The position numbers and the translations under genes were made by a program. Below, in pieces: positions 35,789 through 46,312 of a DNA stretch of 48,489 nucleotides (within the stretch, counting starts at the first letter, position 1; the number at the start of each line of letters is the position of its first letter). The DNA comes from Alphaproteobacteria bacterium (lineage in GTDB: Bacteria > Pseudomonadota > Alphaproteobacteria > Micavibrionales > Micavibrionaceae), in assembly GCA_009995045.1 (NCBI GenBank), contig JAACQG010000017.1, positions 1 to 48,489 on the forward strand, read 5' to 3'. The notes beneath the pieces were generated by a model, which ran no database searches, had not been told where the DNA came from, and worked only from the letters and a program-made list of their open reading frames with translations.

Positions 35789-36713
35789 TGGAAAACGCAT
35801 TTTCGTCGCGGGACATAACGGCCTTGTCGGCTCGGCCATCATGCGCCGCCTTGAAGGCGAAGAATGCGAACTGATCACCGCCGAGCGTGCTGAACTTGAT
35901 CTCACCCGCCAAAGCGATGTCGAAGCATGGATGGCAAAAACCAAACCAGACACCATCATCCTCGCCGCCGCAAGGGTAGGGGGCATCAACGCCAACGCTC
36001 AATCCCCTGCATCTTTCATCCACGAAAATCTCGCCATTCAAACCAATGTCATCCACGCCGCATATCTGAATGCTGTCGAAAAACTGCTCTTCCTCGGCTC
36101 CTCTTGTATCTACCCCAAAGAATGCCCGCAACCGATGAAGGAAGAAGACCTCCTAAATGGCGCATTAGAGCCAACAAACGACGCATACGCCATCGCCAAA
36201 ATCGCAGGATTAAAAATGTGTCAGGCCTATCGCAAACAATATGGCTGCGATTTTATATCCGTCATGCCGACAAATCTTTATGGAATAAACGATAATTACA
36301 ATCTCGAAACCGCCCACGCCCCTGCCGCCTTTATTAGCCGCTTCCACGAGGCTAAAAAGCAAGGTTTGTCCGAAGTCACAATCTGGGGCAGCGGTAAGCC
36401 ATTGCGCGAATTTATGTCCTCTGACGATCTCGCCGATGCCTGCGTCTTCATTTTACAAAATTACAGCGACGAACAGCATATCAACATCGGATCAGGACAA
36501 GAGATATCTATATTAGAATTAGCAAATATGATTGCAGATATCATCGGATATAAAGGCAAAATAAAAACCAACACAACCAAACCCGACGGGGCAATGCGTA
36601 AATTATTAGACTGCACGAGGCTTAATGCGTTGGGCTGGAAAGCGGAGATTTTACTCGAGGAAGGCATAAAAATTGCAGTGTCGAATTTTCAGGAAAAACA
36701 CAAGGAATTATAA
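35772..36713 (+). CDS. fcl: GDP-L-fucose synthase
   Basis: Fcl epimerises and reduces GDP-4-keto-6-deoxymannose to GDP-L-fucose. The 313-residue protein has the dinucleotide-binding [17 protein letters not shown] (11-27), the [15 protein letters not shown] catalytic segment (109-122), and [15 protein letters not shown] with Tyr139 and Lys143. Late [12 protein letters not shown] and [12 protein letters not shown] blocks also fit. It overlaps gmd by 17 bases; its end overlaps the convergent methyltransferase gene by six bases. With manC and gmd it completes a GDP-L-fucose pathway. Confidence 0.97.
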   Translation: MIYPLNGKRIFVAGHNGLVGSAIMRRLEGEECELITAERAELDLTRQSDVEAWMAKTKPDTIILAAARVGGINANAQSPASFIHENLAIQTNVIHAAYLNAVEKLLFLGSSCIYPKECPQPMKEEDLLNGALEPTNDAYAIAKIAGLKMCQAYRKQYGCDFISVMPTNLYGINDNYNLETAHAPAAFISRFHEAKKQGLSEVTIWGSGKPLREFMSSDDLADACVFILQNYSDEQHINIGSGQEISILELANMIADIIGYKGKIKTNTTKPDGAMRKLLDCTRLNALGWKAEILLEEGIKIAVSNFQEKHKEL

Positions 36714-37481
36714 AAATGGCGCAATGATGCCCACGTATTTTCCTTCAAACTCAAATACTTTAAATTTCAGCGCATTTTGTTCTACATGATCTCTAAAATG
36801 AAAATTATCCTGAATATCATCAAAGATCATAACAGTATCATGTGTCAGCTTATCTTTAAGAGCATTTAGTGCGAAATTGCGCCCACTATAGCTCTTATCA
36901 CTGTCGTAATGAAACAGATCAATTTGGTCTATTGAACCAGCAATTTTAGGAATATTATTTTGGTCACCATCAATATAAAGATGCCAATTTTCCTTTAATG
37001 CTTCATCAACAATATAACCAACAAGCTTTTCAGGATTATCATACCTAAAATAAGGGAAATCACTGGAATAGAGCTGGCCTTTGTTATTATTAACATTAAG
37101 CGCAAGTAAAATTGATTGGCTAGACCAGCCCGCAGCAACACCTGTTTCAACAATAGTATGGGCATTAAGGTGGCGTGTGAAGAAATATAAAATGGGATAA
37201 TTACCGCCTCCACCCATATCAAGGCCTAAAGCCACTAACTTTTTATTGGCTGCTTCTTTAATGCTTTGACAGGCGTTTAGCGTTTCATTCCAGAGGTCTT
37301 CATTAAGTGATTTTAAGAATACATCATAGGGTTCAGCGTGTATTTTACACCACTTGATAACATCATCTGTTTCCTGATTGTATCTGCGCTCTTTAATGCG
37401 CGTGAGAGCTTTGCCGCTCATGACACGAAGGTTTTGGCGTTTAAGGCTATTCTTACCTATATTGACAAGTTTTTCAAACAT
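36708..37481 (-). CDS. Class I SAM-dependent methyltransferase (Methyltransf_24-like)
   Basis: The 257-residue protein has a 90-residue N-terminal region of unknown fold, then a Rossmann methyltransferase with motif I VETGVAAGWSSQSILLAL (about 132-149), an acidic motif II (YSSDFPYF), and a central IDLFHYDSDKSYSGR motif followed by MIFDDIQDN. This pattern is seen in sugar or small-molecule O-methyltransferases in polysaccharide loci (Methyltransf_24/CmcI-like). The substrate is unknown. It is convergent with fcl and divergent from the first GT4, and is clearly AT-richer than manC-gmd-fcl. Confidence 0.78.
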   Translation of the reverse strand: MFEKLVNIGKNSLKRQNLRVMSGKALTRIKERRYNQETDDVIKWCKIHAEPYDVFLKSLNEDLWNETLNACQSIKEAANKKLVALGLDMGGGGNYPILYFFTRHLNAHTIVETGVAAGWSSQSILLALNVNNNKGQLYSSDFPYFRYDNPEKLVGYIVDEALKENWHLYIDGDQNNIPKIAGSIDQIDLFHYDSDKSYSGRNFALNALKDKLTHDTVMIFDDIQDNFHFRDHVEQNALKFKVFEFEGKYVGIIAPFL

Positions 37482-37559
37482 AACGTATCTATTAACACCA
37501 ATCAGGTTAGATCAAAACAAATACTTAGATTTGCGTTAGCTATGCTGTGAGTATACCTC

Positions 37560-37588
37560 TTGATTGCGTTCACTTTGTGAAATACAGT
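37560..37588 (+). promoter_or_regulatory. Candidate promoter of the first glycosyltransferase
   Basis: In the 144-base divergent spacer, TTGATT (37560-37565) and TACAGT (37583-37588) are 17 bases apart, a moderate sigma70 match. The spacer itself holds the inverted repeat TTCAC-TTT-GTGAA (37569-37581), which could be an operator. No counterpart for the divergent methyltransferase was evident. Confidence 0.4.
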
Positions 37589-37625
37589 CAGCACCCACGT
37601 CAATAAACAACGTTATAACTATCTA

Positions 37626-38738
37626 ATGAATATTGCCCTTTTTATACCAGATCTCGCAGGCGGCGGTGCGCAACACATGATTGTCAACATGGCGAATGAA
37701 TTCGCGCGACGGGGGAACAAGGTGGATCTAATCCTCATTCAACAAGATGGTGCATACAAAAAAATTATTAAACCAAATGTAAATATAATATGTTTGAACC
37801 AAAACAGAACCATACAAGCGCTTCCTAAACTTATATCTTATCTAAAAAACAGCCAACCAGATATTTTCTTATCGGCCATGTATCATGTCAATTTAGTCGC
37901 TATCCTAGCAAAATTAATGACGCCAGGTATTACGACACGATTTGTTATTACTGAAAGAAACTTCTTTTCATTAAAGATTAAAGACAGCAATCAAATGCGT
38001 GATAAATTCTTACCGCTGCTTGTGCGCATGCTCTACCGTTTTGCCGATGAAATCGTTGCAATTTCAAAAGGTGTTGCCCAAGACATTAGCATGATTGCAA
38101 AGCTCCACCCGAATAAGGTTAAATGTATATATAACCCTGTTATCACATCAAAAACATTAGCTGCATTAAATGAAAACAATATAGAATCACCACTAGCCCC
38201 ACAATCCGATAAAGTCATAATTGCGTCTGGACGTTTAGTACCGCAAAAAGATTACATCACACTCCTCCATGCTTTTTCAAAATTGTTACAAAAAGAAAAC
38301 GCGACCCTGATAATTCTGGGGGAGGGGGATTTACGCAGCGATTTGGAAAAATTGACGGATGAATTAAAAATATCCAATAAAGTCAGCTTCAAAGGCTTTG
38401 TTGATAACCCGCTTTCATATATGAAAAAAGCAGATTTATTTGTGTTAAGCTCTCAGTGGGAGGGCTTTGGGAATGTTCTCGTAGAAGCTTTAATTTGTGG
38501 CCTGCCCATAGTCTCCACTGATTGCCCCGCCGGTCCATCAGAAATTTTAGAAGGCGGTAAATACGGAACTCTTGTGGAGGTTGGCAATGTCGATGCATTG
38601 GCACAAGCAATGAAAGATAAACTTCATGCCAATCACCACCCCGAAACACAAACAAAACGCGCCCTTTGCTTCTCAGTTGAAAAAATTTGTGATCAATATG
38701 AGGAACTCTTCTTAAATACAATAGGACGTACAGCATGA
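37626..38738 (+). CDS. Glycosyltransferase family 4
   Basis: The 370-residue GT-B enzyme has the N-terminal FIPDLAGGGAQHMIVNMANEF nucleotide/acceptor fold segment and the C-terminal donor domain: IIASGRLVPQKDYITLLHAF, LIILGEGDLRSDLEKL, VSFKGFVDNP and the E-x7-E motif EGFGNVLVEALICG (about 292-305). These retaining enzymes add a sugar from a nucleotide donor during glycan assembly at the cytoplasmic face. Donor and acceptor are unknown. It overlaps the next glycosyltransferase by four bases (ATGA). Confidence 0.9.
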   Translation: MNIALFIPDLAGGGAQHMIVNMANEFARRGNKVDLILIQQDGAYKKIIKPNVNIICLNQNRTIQALPKLISYLKNSQPDIFLSAMYHVNLVAILAKLMTPGITTRFVITERNFFSLKIKDSNQMRDKFLPLLVRMLYRFADEIVAISKGVAQDISMIAKLHPNKVKCIYNPVITSKTLAALNENNIESPLAPQSDKVIIASGRLVPQKDYITLLHAFSKLLQKENATLIILGEGDLRSDLEKLTDELKISNKVSFKGFVDNPLSYMKKADLFVLSSQWEGFGNVLVEALICGLPIVSTDCPAGPSEILEGGKYGTLVEVGNVDALAQAMKDKLHANHHPETQTKRALCFSVEKICDQYEELFLNTIGRTA

Positions 38739-39940
38739 ACATTCTAATCGTAGCCAGTAAATTCCCCCCAGAATACACCGGCCCAGGTGTAAGAATACCA
38801 CGTCTTTATGAAGATATTAGGGAGGAATTAGGGATTAATCGTGTTGATGTACTCTGCAACGGAGTAGAGCACACCAAAAATGAAGATTATGAATATAAAA
38901 ACTCTCATGTTAAGCGACGTGCAGCCGCTTATATTAGAGAAAACAATTTCCCCTTTAGCATCATGCCTAAAAAGATAAAGAACGCTCTGGTTTTTTTTGC
39001 TGAAAATATTATCACGTTAAGAGCGTTGAATGCATATAATCACACTTTCGATCTTATTCATATTATTGGACATTCGGGAGGCACAGCGGCAGCTTTGCAT
39101 TGGGCTAAAAAAAACGATGTTCCAGTATTAATGGAGCTTGTGAATGCCACAGCCCTGCCAGAACAGCGTTTTTTGTTTTTCTCAAAAGTGCGGCCATCTA
39201 ATGCTTTTAAAATTATTGTAATCTCTAATGAGCTTAAAAAGAAATCCATGTCTCTTGGCTTTAAAGAAAAAGATATTTGGTCTCGCCCTAACCCTGTTGA
39301 TGAGGCTGTTTTTCATCCGCAGGAAACGCTAAAAGAGACTTATAGAAAAAATATATGTCCTTTCGCAAATGATGATGTTGTTATTTGCTCAGTAGCTAAG
39401 TTTATGCCTCGTAAAAATCAAATATTTTTACTCGAGGTCATGCCTTTTTTATCCAATAAGTATAAATTATTATTGGCTGGGCCTGTTATCGAAAAAGGTG
39501 ATTTCTTATCCCGTGACAGAGAATATGTATCCAAAATTAAAAATAAAATAGCAAAGCTCAAACTAGAATATCGCGTCCATATGGCTGTGGGTTTTGTAGA
39601 TTCTGATGCCTATATAAAAGCATCCGATGTTTATGCGTTGCCTGCATGGGATGAGGGGCTGGGAACGCCAATGTTAGAGGCTTTAGCGTGCGGAATTCCT
39701 GTGGTCGCAAACATCGAGGAGGCAGCATTTCAACAATGGATAAAAAATGGAGATAATGGCTTTTTATCTGCAATAGACAATCCGCAAGACTGGGCCAAAG
39801 CGATTGAAAAATTAGCCGCACTTTCAAAAGATAAGCGTCAAAACATTGCTCCACATATTCATGCGCAAGCAGGACAAAAAGAAATTCACCAAAAATATAA
39901 AATATTGATTAAAGAACTAACGTCTCATTGCTCCCAATAA
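38735..39940 (+). CDS. Glycosyltransferase family 4
   Basis: The 401-residue GT-B enzyme starts VASKFPPEYTGPGVRIPRLYED, the common N-terminal pattern of GT4 enzymes, and ends with the donor domain: VICSVAKFMPRKNQIFLLEV, LLLAGPVIEKGDF, VHMAVGFVDSDAYIKASDV and E-x7-E in EGLGTPMLEALACGIPV (about 313-329). Specificity is unknown. It is translationally coupled to the preceding GT4. Twelve bases separate its stop from the convergent methyltransferase. Confidence 0.9.
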   Translation: MNILIVASKFPPEYTGPGVRIPRLYEDIREELGINRVDVLCNGVEHTKNEDYEYKNSHVKRRAAAYIRENNFPFSIMPKKIKNALVFFAENIITLRALNAYNHTFDLIHIIGHSGGTAAALHWAKKNDVPVLMELVNATALPEQRFLFFSKVRPSNAFKIIVISNELKKKSMSLGFKEKDIWSRPNPVDEAVFHPQETLKETYRKNICPFANDDVVICSVAKFMPRKNQIFLLEVMPFLSNKYKLLLAGPVIEKGDFLSRDREYVSKIKNKIAKLKLEYRVHMAVGFVDSDAYIKASDVYALPAWDEGLGTPMLEALACGIPVVANIEEAAFQQWIKNGDNGFLSAIDNPQDWAKAIEKLAALSKDKRQNIAPHIHAQAGQKEIHQKYKILIKELTSHCSQ

Positions 39941-39952
39941 TAAAAACACGCT

Positions 39953-40630
39953 CTACGGCTTGTCAATTTTTTCAAATAAAATGAAATAGTGGTAAGGCAA
40001 CGAAGATGAATGAAAAGATTTTATCTGCTTCAATCCTATATTTTTAGCTGCATGAGCAACGTCTTTTTTTGAAAACCCCTTATCACCAATCTCGAACCAA
40101 TGATGCGAATAAGGTGTCTCAGATTTTCTATATTTTTCAATGGGGCGTGCCATAGGAAAAAAACGGTCCCACATAAAGAATTTAACAAAACTACGATTAA
40201 CGCGAGGTAAATTGATATTTATATGGGGAACTATCCAGCGACCATAATACGGTAATGACACATAAACGTACTTATTTGCAATATCCCGCATTTTCTCTAA
40301 ATGAGGTATAAATTCCTCTGGAGGATTATGTTCCAATGCCTGAAACGCACAAACAAGATCAAAATTTTTATCAGATGGAAATTCTTTGATAGAGGATAGA
40401 AAGTCTGGCTTTGCCCCCATATCCACAACATCAGCAGATGAATAATTCATGCCATAATGTTTCATTACAGCCCCCATCAACCCGCGCCCTGGACCAAACT
40501 CAAGAACAGTTTCAACATCATCAAGACATATAGGAATGGAAAGTTGATGGTAAATGGATAACCAATGATCTTCACGATGCGGGCGAACGTCATTGGTTAA
40601 ATGTGTAAATTCTTCGCTGTTTTTTTTCAT
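39953..40630 (-). CDS. SAM-dependent methyltransferase
   Basis: The 225-residue class I methyltransferase has motif I VLEFGPGRGLMGAVM (about 42-56), an acidic residue after SSADVVDMG, and the FDLVCAFQALEHNPPEEFI motif (about 89-107) typical of Methyltransf_11/23. The C-terminal HHWFEIGDKGFSKKDVAHAAK segment is common in glycan-locus members. It overlaps the asparagine-synthase-like gene by one base (stop-start coupling), so it probably acts on the same product. The substrate is unknown. Confidence 0.82.
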   Translation of the reverse strand: MKKNSEEFTHLTNDVRPHREDHWLSIYHQLSIPICLDDVETVLEFGPGRGLMGAVMKHYGMNYSSADVVDMGAKPDFLSSIKEFPSDKNFDLVCAFQALEHNPPEEFIPHLEKMRDIANKYVYVSLPYYGRWIVPHININLPRVNRSFVKFFMWDRFFPMARPIEKYRKSETPYSHHWFEIGDKGFSKKDVAHAAKNIGLKQIKSFHSSSLPYHYFILFEKIDKP

Positions 40631-42291
40631 TATTCTTCCTTAATGGACAAAGATTTAGATATGTTTGCATCGAATAAACTCTTCTCTTCCCAAACCCATT
40701 TGCGGACGTGAAGTGAAATAACATTCCGAGCATTTTTATATGTTTTTTTATGATCGGACAAAGGAAAAAATACGTACTGATTAGCATAATGGCCATAATA
40801 TCGCATTCGGTCATAAAATTTACGCTTTGCCTTTGCGCCCGCAAAGACTCCAATCAAACGAGCAATAGGAACAACCCATAGCATTGGCATCGGCCAGCGC
40901 CAGATGTATGGTTCTTTTGAAGGGAATAGTCCTTTGTAGTTATAGTCGCGCAAATAAGATTTATAGAGCGCTTGCTCTGCTTTTTGTTCAAGTGGTAAAT
41001 TCTGACAAAAATCGACTAGTGTTTTTTCCCAAAGCGGCATTTCCCAATCATAGCCAAAAAATTCGTATACACGCTGACCATTTACAACATAACAAACTTG
41101 GCGGCCATCATATTCCCACATCTCTGCATATGTTGCCCAATCTATATTGGCTTTTGTGTTTTCAAAGCCTTCCGGCAAAAGTGAAGCAATACGCTCTCTC
41201 ATGAGCGCAATATTATCTTCGGTTTTAAGTGAACTCCATAAATCATAATGTTTATCAATCAGCGCGTTAAAAAAATCATCGGCTGTAGATGTTCCATTAC
41301 GCAATAATTGAGGAGCAATATGCCCTCCAGTTATATAATCACCAGACTGACCATTTAAAAAAATATCGCCTTCTTTTACTTCTCCGCTTTTGTGTAAAGC
41401 ATGAATAGCGGAATATTCGCGCATACAGGGAATAGATTTAAGCCCATCAGCGTAATCCCAGAATTTTTTTCGCTGTTCATCATCAAAGCACGCGCGCAAC
41501 TCCTTTGTGCTGAGCTCGATCATCTGCCAAGGAAGCGATAGGCGCTCCGCTATTTTTTTCGCGTGTTTAGCCTCGAAATTATACCGTGGACCATATGTAA
41601 AAGTTTTAATCCGCTGATATCCATGTTCATGCAACTTGCACAATAATATGCGTGAATCAAGTCCCGCACTTAGTGGAACCCATATCGTCCGCCCATTCGC
41701 TCTCTCAATAATTTTATGAGTGAGTGAATCTAAAATCCCCCCAAGAGCCTGCTGATTTTCTGTCCATTCTGCTTTTTGTTTTAAGTCCGGAATGTAACGA
41801 TAATAACGTTTCAATAGCGGTTTTTTATCACTCTTTCGCCAGACCAGAAACTCTCCTGGCTGTAATGAGAAAAGTGAGCTGTATAGTGTGTTTTTACCAG
41901 TGACATATCCCGACATTGCAAATTCAATAGCAGCGGCCTCATCAATCTGGATAAGTTTAGCATGCTCTTTAACCTTGCGTGCATCATTGGAAATATAAAT
42001 TTGATCTTCGTCATATGAGTAATAAACGGGCCAGCTTCGAATGTGGTCAACCCATGCAACGATAAGTTCTGGAGTTTCTACAACGCCGCTCGTATAATCC
42101 TTAAGCCCAGATAGGCATTCTTCGATTTTCTCAGTGAGCTTATCTGCATTATTTTCTAAGCTGATAAGCTTTACAATATCATTGGCAACGGAGCGCTCAC
42201 CTCTATAATGACAGGAAATTCCGTTTTCCTGCTGGGTTTGCCATTGATATCCTGGGTTTGATAAAAAACTCTGTTGTCCGAAGGAAACCAT
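40630..42291 (-). CDS. Asparagine-synthase-like protein without glutaminase cysteine
   Basis: The 553-residue protein has the PP-loop synthetase domain: IWVPLSAGLDSRILLCKL (about 203-220), KTFTYGPRYNFEAKHAKKIAERL, and FLNGQSGDYITGGH. The first 160 residues resemble the Ntn glutaminase half (SWPVYYSYDEDQIYISNDARK, LYSSLFSLQPGEF), but the protein starts MVSFGQQSF with no Cys2, so glutamine hydrolysis is not expected. Such proteins in glycan loci can amidate uronic acids or other carboxyls with ammonia from elsewhere. It lies between pseB-like and methyltransferase genes, 12 bases after the former. Confidence 0.82.
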   Translation of the reverse strand: MVSFGQQSFLSNPGYQWQTQQENGISCHYRGERSVANDIVKLISLENNADKLTEKIEECLSGLKDYTSGVVETPELIVAWVDHIRSWPVYYSYDEDQIYISNDARKVKEHAKLIQIDEAAAIEFAMSGYVTGKNTLYSSLFSLQPGEFLVWRKSDKKPLLKRYYRYIPDLKQKAEWTENQQALGGILDSLTHKIIERANGRTIWVPLSAGLDSRILLCKLHEHGYQRIKTFTYGPRYNFEAKHAKKIAERLSLPWQMIELSTKELRACFDDEQRKKFWDYADGLKSIPCMREYSAIHALHKSGEVKEGDIFLNGQSGDYITGGHIAPQLLRNGTSTADDFFNALIDKHYDLWSSLKTEDNIALMRERIASLLPEGFENTKANIDWATYAEMWEYDGRQVCYVVNGQRVYEFFGYDWEMPLWEKTLVDFCQNLPLEQKAEQALYKSYLRDYNYKGLFPSKEPYIWRWPMPMLWVVPIARLIGVFAGAKAKRKFYDRMRYYGHYANQYVFFPLSDHKKTYKNARNVISLHVRKWVWEEKSLFDANISKSLSIKEE

Positions 42292-42303
42292 GAATGACTT
42301 TCT

Positions 42304-43374
<1,071 letters not shown>

Positions 43375-43483
43375 TCACGTTAATACAAGATAGTGCAAGC
43401 CTATATCATTGATGAGATGTGTGTATCCACTATGTTTCAGAGATCCTATTCATCATAAATATTTAAAATCGCAGAGCTTACGC

Positions 43484-44578
43484 TTAATGAACCGTGTTAT
43501 CCCTAAAATCATTAACATTACTCATCGTGACTGCTTGATAGTGTTCCCAATTATCTAAAGTTACAATATGGTCTCCGTTTTTAATGGATTTGGCGATTAT
43601 CATGCTAACATCTGGGGAATAATGCGCAGGATCCATGTAATTGCCAATATCCCCACCAATATCTGATATCAAATCGAAGCCATAAAAGGCGACATTCGGA
43701 TATTCTTGCAAAGCAAGCATGACATGCTCACGCATTGCCATATACTTCCAAAAGCCAGCACTTCCGCGCACTGAATACGAATAATAGGATGTTGGCGGGA
43801 AAAAAAGTGAAAATTCTATTTGCGGATTATTTTTTATAATAGGAACCAAGTTTGCCTGAATATTAGGAAAGTCATATTCTTCCATGTCTTTTTTTGACGA
43901 CACAGAGATCGGAGATACCGCCGCAAGCCTTTCGGTAATCTTCTTTACGTTTTCAGGCGATGAAAATTTTTGAAATTGTTCTTCATTCTTCCAATTATAT
44001 AATTCTTCAAGCGTTTTTTTTCTTTTGTTTTTAATGCCCGTTGTTATTTTTACAGCATCTTTAAAAACATCATCATTGAAAAAATAGCGCCAATCATCCC
44101 ACTTATTGTCATTATATAAAAAGGCGGGCAGGGGAGAATCCTCCCGAATAGCTTGCGGGTCACTCAACCAGTAAGGCGTGTAAATCTCCCATATTACCTT
44201 TTTAATATTTGCTTTTTCAAAAGCATGCTGAGCAATAGTCGCCAGCTCTACAGGCTTGCCACCAGAAATAGTAAGGCGCGCAGCTTTACCATCCTTATTA
44301 TTTTCAAAAATATGAAGCGGCATATTCTCGGACATAGATGAACCAATAATGAGTGTATTAATATTTTCATCTGGATCAGCAACCCAGCTATTAATGATTC
44401 CTGCATTTTGCACCCGATCATTTCCGTCAAATCCAGGGTTGAGATTAAAAAACGGACGGTGATATATAAAATATGGATCAGTAATGACGTTAATGACTGC
44501 AGGCACGAAAAACAAACCAATAGCCAATGCTAAGGTCTGTAAAAAATAGATGTAATAGGGTTTGCTTTGCTCTTTCAT
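43484..44578 (-). CDS. SGNH-like protein paired with MBOAT acyltransferase
   Basis: The 364-residue protein has one N-terminal membrane helix (about 10-32) and a periplasmic domain. It shows features of SGNH/AlgJ-AlgX-like proteins: LIIGSSMSENM with a Ser in a GSS turn (79-81) and DPAHYSPDVS with a possible Asp316/His319 dyad near the end. Such proteins transfer acetyl groups from an MBOAT channel to extracellular polysaccharide. It follows the MBOAT gene by 10 bases, and pairing supports the role. The catalytic residues are inferred by position; homology was not tested. Confidence 0.72.
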   Translation of the reverse strand: MKEQSKPYYIYFLQTLALAIGLFFVPAVINVITDPYFIYHRPFFNLNPGFDGNDRVQNAGIINSWVADPDENINTLIIGSSMSENMPLHIFENNKDGKAARLTISGGKPVELATIAQHAFEKANIKKVIWEIYTPYWLSDPQAIREDSPLPAFLYNDNKWDDWRYFFNDDVFKDAVKITTGIKNKRKKTLEELYNWKNEEQFQKFSSPENVKKITERLAAVSPISVSSKKDMEEYDFPNIQANLVPIIKNNPQIEFSLFFPPTSYYSYSVRGSAGFWKYMAMREHVMLALQEYPNVAFYGFDLISDIGGDIGNYMDPAHYSPDVSMIIAKSIKNGDHIVTLDNWEHYQAVTMSNVNDFRDNTVH

Positions 44579-44588
44579 CTAATCCCCC

Positions 44589-46052
44589 TTAAAACTGAAA
44601 ATAAATAAATTCAGAGATACGATTGGATCGATAAACAATAAAGTAAAGCGACAAGAATAATAACATAGCAATGAACATGACCCATTTTTTATTTGGCATC
44701 CATGAATAACGTTTTCGATCTGATACACCCTCGGCGTGCGCAATAATTTCAAGGCTATTAGGGCATGCCCATACGATAATGGCCGAAATAATGATAATCG
44801 GCCAAACATTTAAGCTATGCTCTACTTCTTTAACATCCTGCATATCAAAGCCATTGAGCCCAATCATACCCGATATTATATTGAGTGCACCTGATAAGTT
44901 AGTAGCGCGGAAAAACACCCACGCAACGACAACCGCCAGCATAGTAATGGAACATGAAAATACAGCCATAAATTTGTTACTTGATCCCTTTGTGCTTTTA
45001 AATAAAGCCCTCCAGCCATGATTGATAATTAAATATAAACCGTGCAATCCCCCCCAAATAATAAACGTCCAGCCAGCTCCATGCCATAATCCACCCAATA
45101 ACATCGTCATCATAAGATTAATATAACGGCGAACCGTGCCTTTACGATTTCCACCCAACGGAAAATAGAGATAGTCGCGTAAAAATTGGGATAATGTAAT
45201 ATGCCAGCAGCGCCAGAATTCTATGATGTTTTTGGCCTTGTATGGGGAAAGGAAGTTTGCAGGCAAACGAACACCGAATAAAAGCCCAAGACCTATAGCC
45301 ATGTCAGAATAACCAGAAAAATCAAAATATATCTGAAAACTATATGAAAGCGCCGCCGTCCAGGCTTCCACAAACGCAATCGTTTGTCCTTGATCTGCGA
45401 CATCAAAGATTGGAATAACATAGGGTGATAACTCATCGGCAATCAAAGTTTTCTTGAACAATCCAATTGCAAACATAGCGATGCCAAGCGCCGCTTTTTT
45501 CCAATCATAGGCATTTTTATGATGATTAACAAATTGTGACATCATCTGCTTGTGATGAACAATAGGCCCAGCTATGAGCTGTGCAAAAAAGGTAACAAAC
45601 ACAAGATAATGCAGAAAATTATGCTCATCCGTCTGCCCTTTACGGGTATCAACCAGATATGCAATTTGCTGAAATGTAAAAAAGGAGATGCCGAGCGGTA
45701 AAACAATATTTTGAACAGGAAGAGCGCTATCGGCAAGGGAGTTAATATTACTGATAAAAAAATCAATATATTTAAAATAAGCAAGACAAAGTAAGTTTCC
45801 CATGACACCAACCGCCAACCAACCTCCTTTCCGGTGGCTGCGAACAATCATGCGCGATAAACCGTAATTAATCACAATCGAGGCCATTAAAAGCAGTAGA
45901 TAGCTTGCATCCCACCATCCATAAAAGATCAAAGATGATAGCGCTACAAAAGCAAGCGCCAGCTTTCCGTAGCCAAGTTTTTTGCACATAAAAAAAGCGG
46001 CAAAACTAATAGGAAGAAATAGAAATATAAATATAGAGGAATTAAAAAGCAT
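44589..46052 (-). CDS. MBOAT O-acyltransferase (AlgI-like)
   Basis: The 487-residue integral membrane protein has about ten helices and MBOAT hallmarks: FWRCWHITLSQFLRDYLYFPLGG (279-301) and the invariant histidine in GGLWHGAGWTFIIWGGLHGLY (His324, plus His337). AlgI/DltB-type MBOATs pass acetyl from acetyl-CoA through the membrane for O-acetylation of exported glycans. The next gene encodes an SGNH-like partner. It starts close to a palindrome at 46072-46083 in the divergent spacer before the third GT4. Confidence 0.94.
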   Translation of the reverse strand: MLFNSSIFIFLFLPISFAAFFMCKKLGYGKLALAFVALSSLIFYGWWDASYLLLLMASIVINYGLSRMIVRSHRKGGWLAVGVMGNLLCLAYFKYIDFFISNINSLADSALPVQNIVLPLGISFFTFQQIAYLVDTRKGQTDEHNFLHYLVFVTFFAQLIAGPIVHHKQMMSQFVNHHKNAYDWKKAALGIAMFAIGLFKKTLIADELSPYVIPIFDVADQGQTIAFVEAWTAALSYSFQIYFDFSGYSDMAIGLGLLFGVRLPANFLSPYKAKNIIEFWRCWHITLSQFLRDYLYFPLGGNRKGTVRRYINLMMTMLLGGLWHGAGWTFIIWGGLHGLYLIINHGWRALFKSTKGSSNKFMAVFSCSITMLAVVVAWVFFRATNLSGALNIISGMIGLNGFDMQDVKEVEHSLNVWPIIIISAIIVWACPNSLEIIAHAEGVSDRKRYSWMPNKKWVMFIAMLLFLSLYFIVYRSNRISEFIYFQF

Positions 46053-46312
46053 CTTCGCCTAGTGAGGTTTAGCGTTTAAACGCAATCATTAAATTTAGTT
46101 TTATTGTTAAGCAAAACTCTGATAAAAAAACATAAATTAATCAGAGCGACTATCTATAGACGGTTACGTATGAAACAAATAATAAAATCTGTAATACCAA
46201 TCACAGTTATAAATGCAAGATGTTTTAACGCTAAGTAAGCTCCCTTAGGAAATAAGCAAGGAGCAGGCATAACAAGTCTAGCGCTTTTAAAAAAGCATAA
46301 TCAGGCAAAAAA
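46053..46312. promoter_or_regulatory. Divergent spacer with palindromes
   Basis: The 260 AT-rich bases between the MBOAT gene and the third glycosyltransferase hold a perfect 12-base palindrome GCGTTTAAACGC (46072-46083), 20 bases before the MBOAT start, and an inverted repeat CTCTGAT/ATCAGAG (46117-46123 and 46140-46146). No convincing promoter pair was identified, though both genes need one here. No open frame or RNA gene was recognised. Confidence 0.4.
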
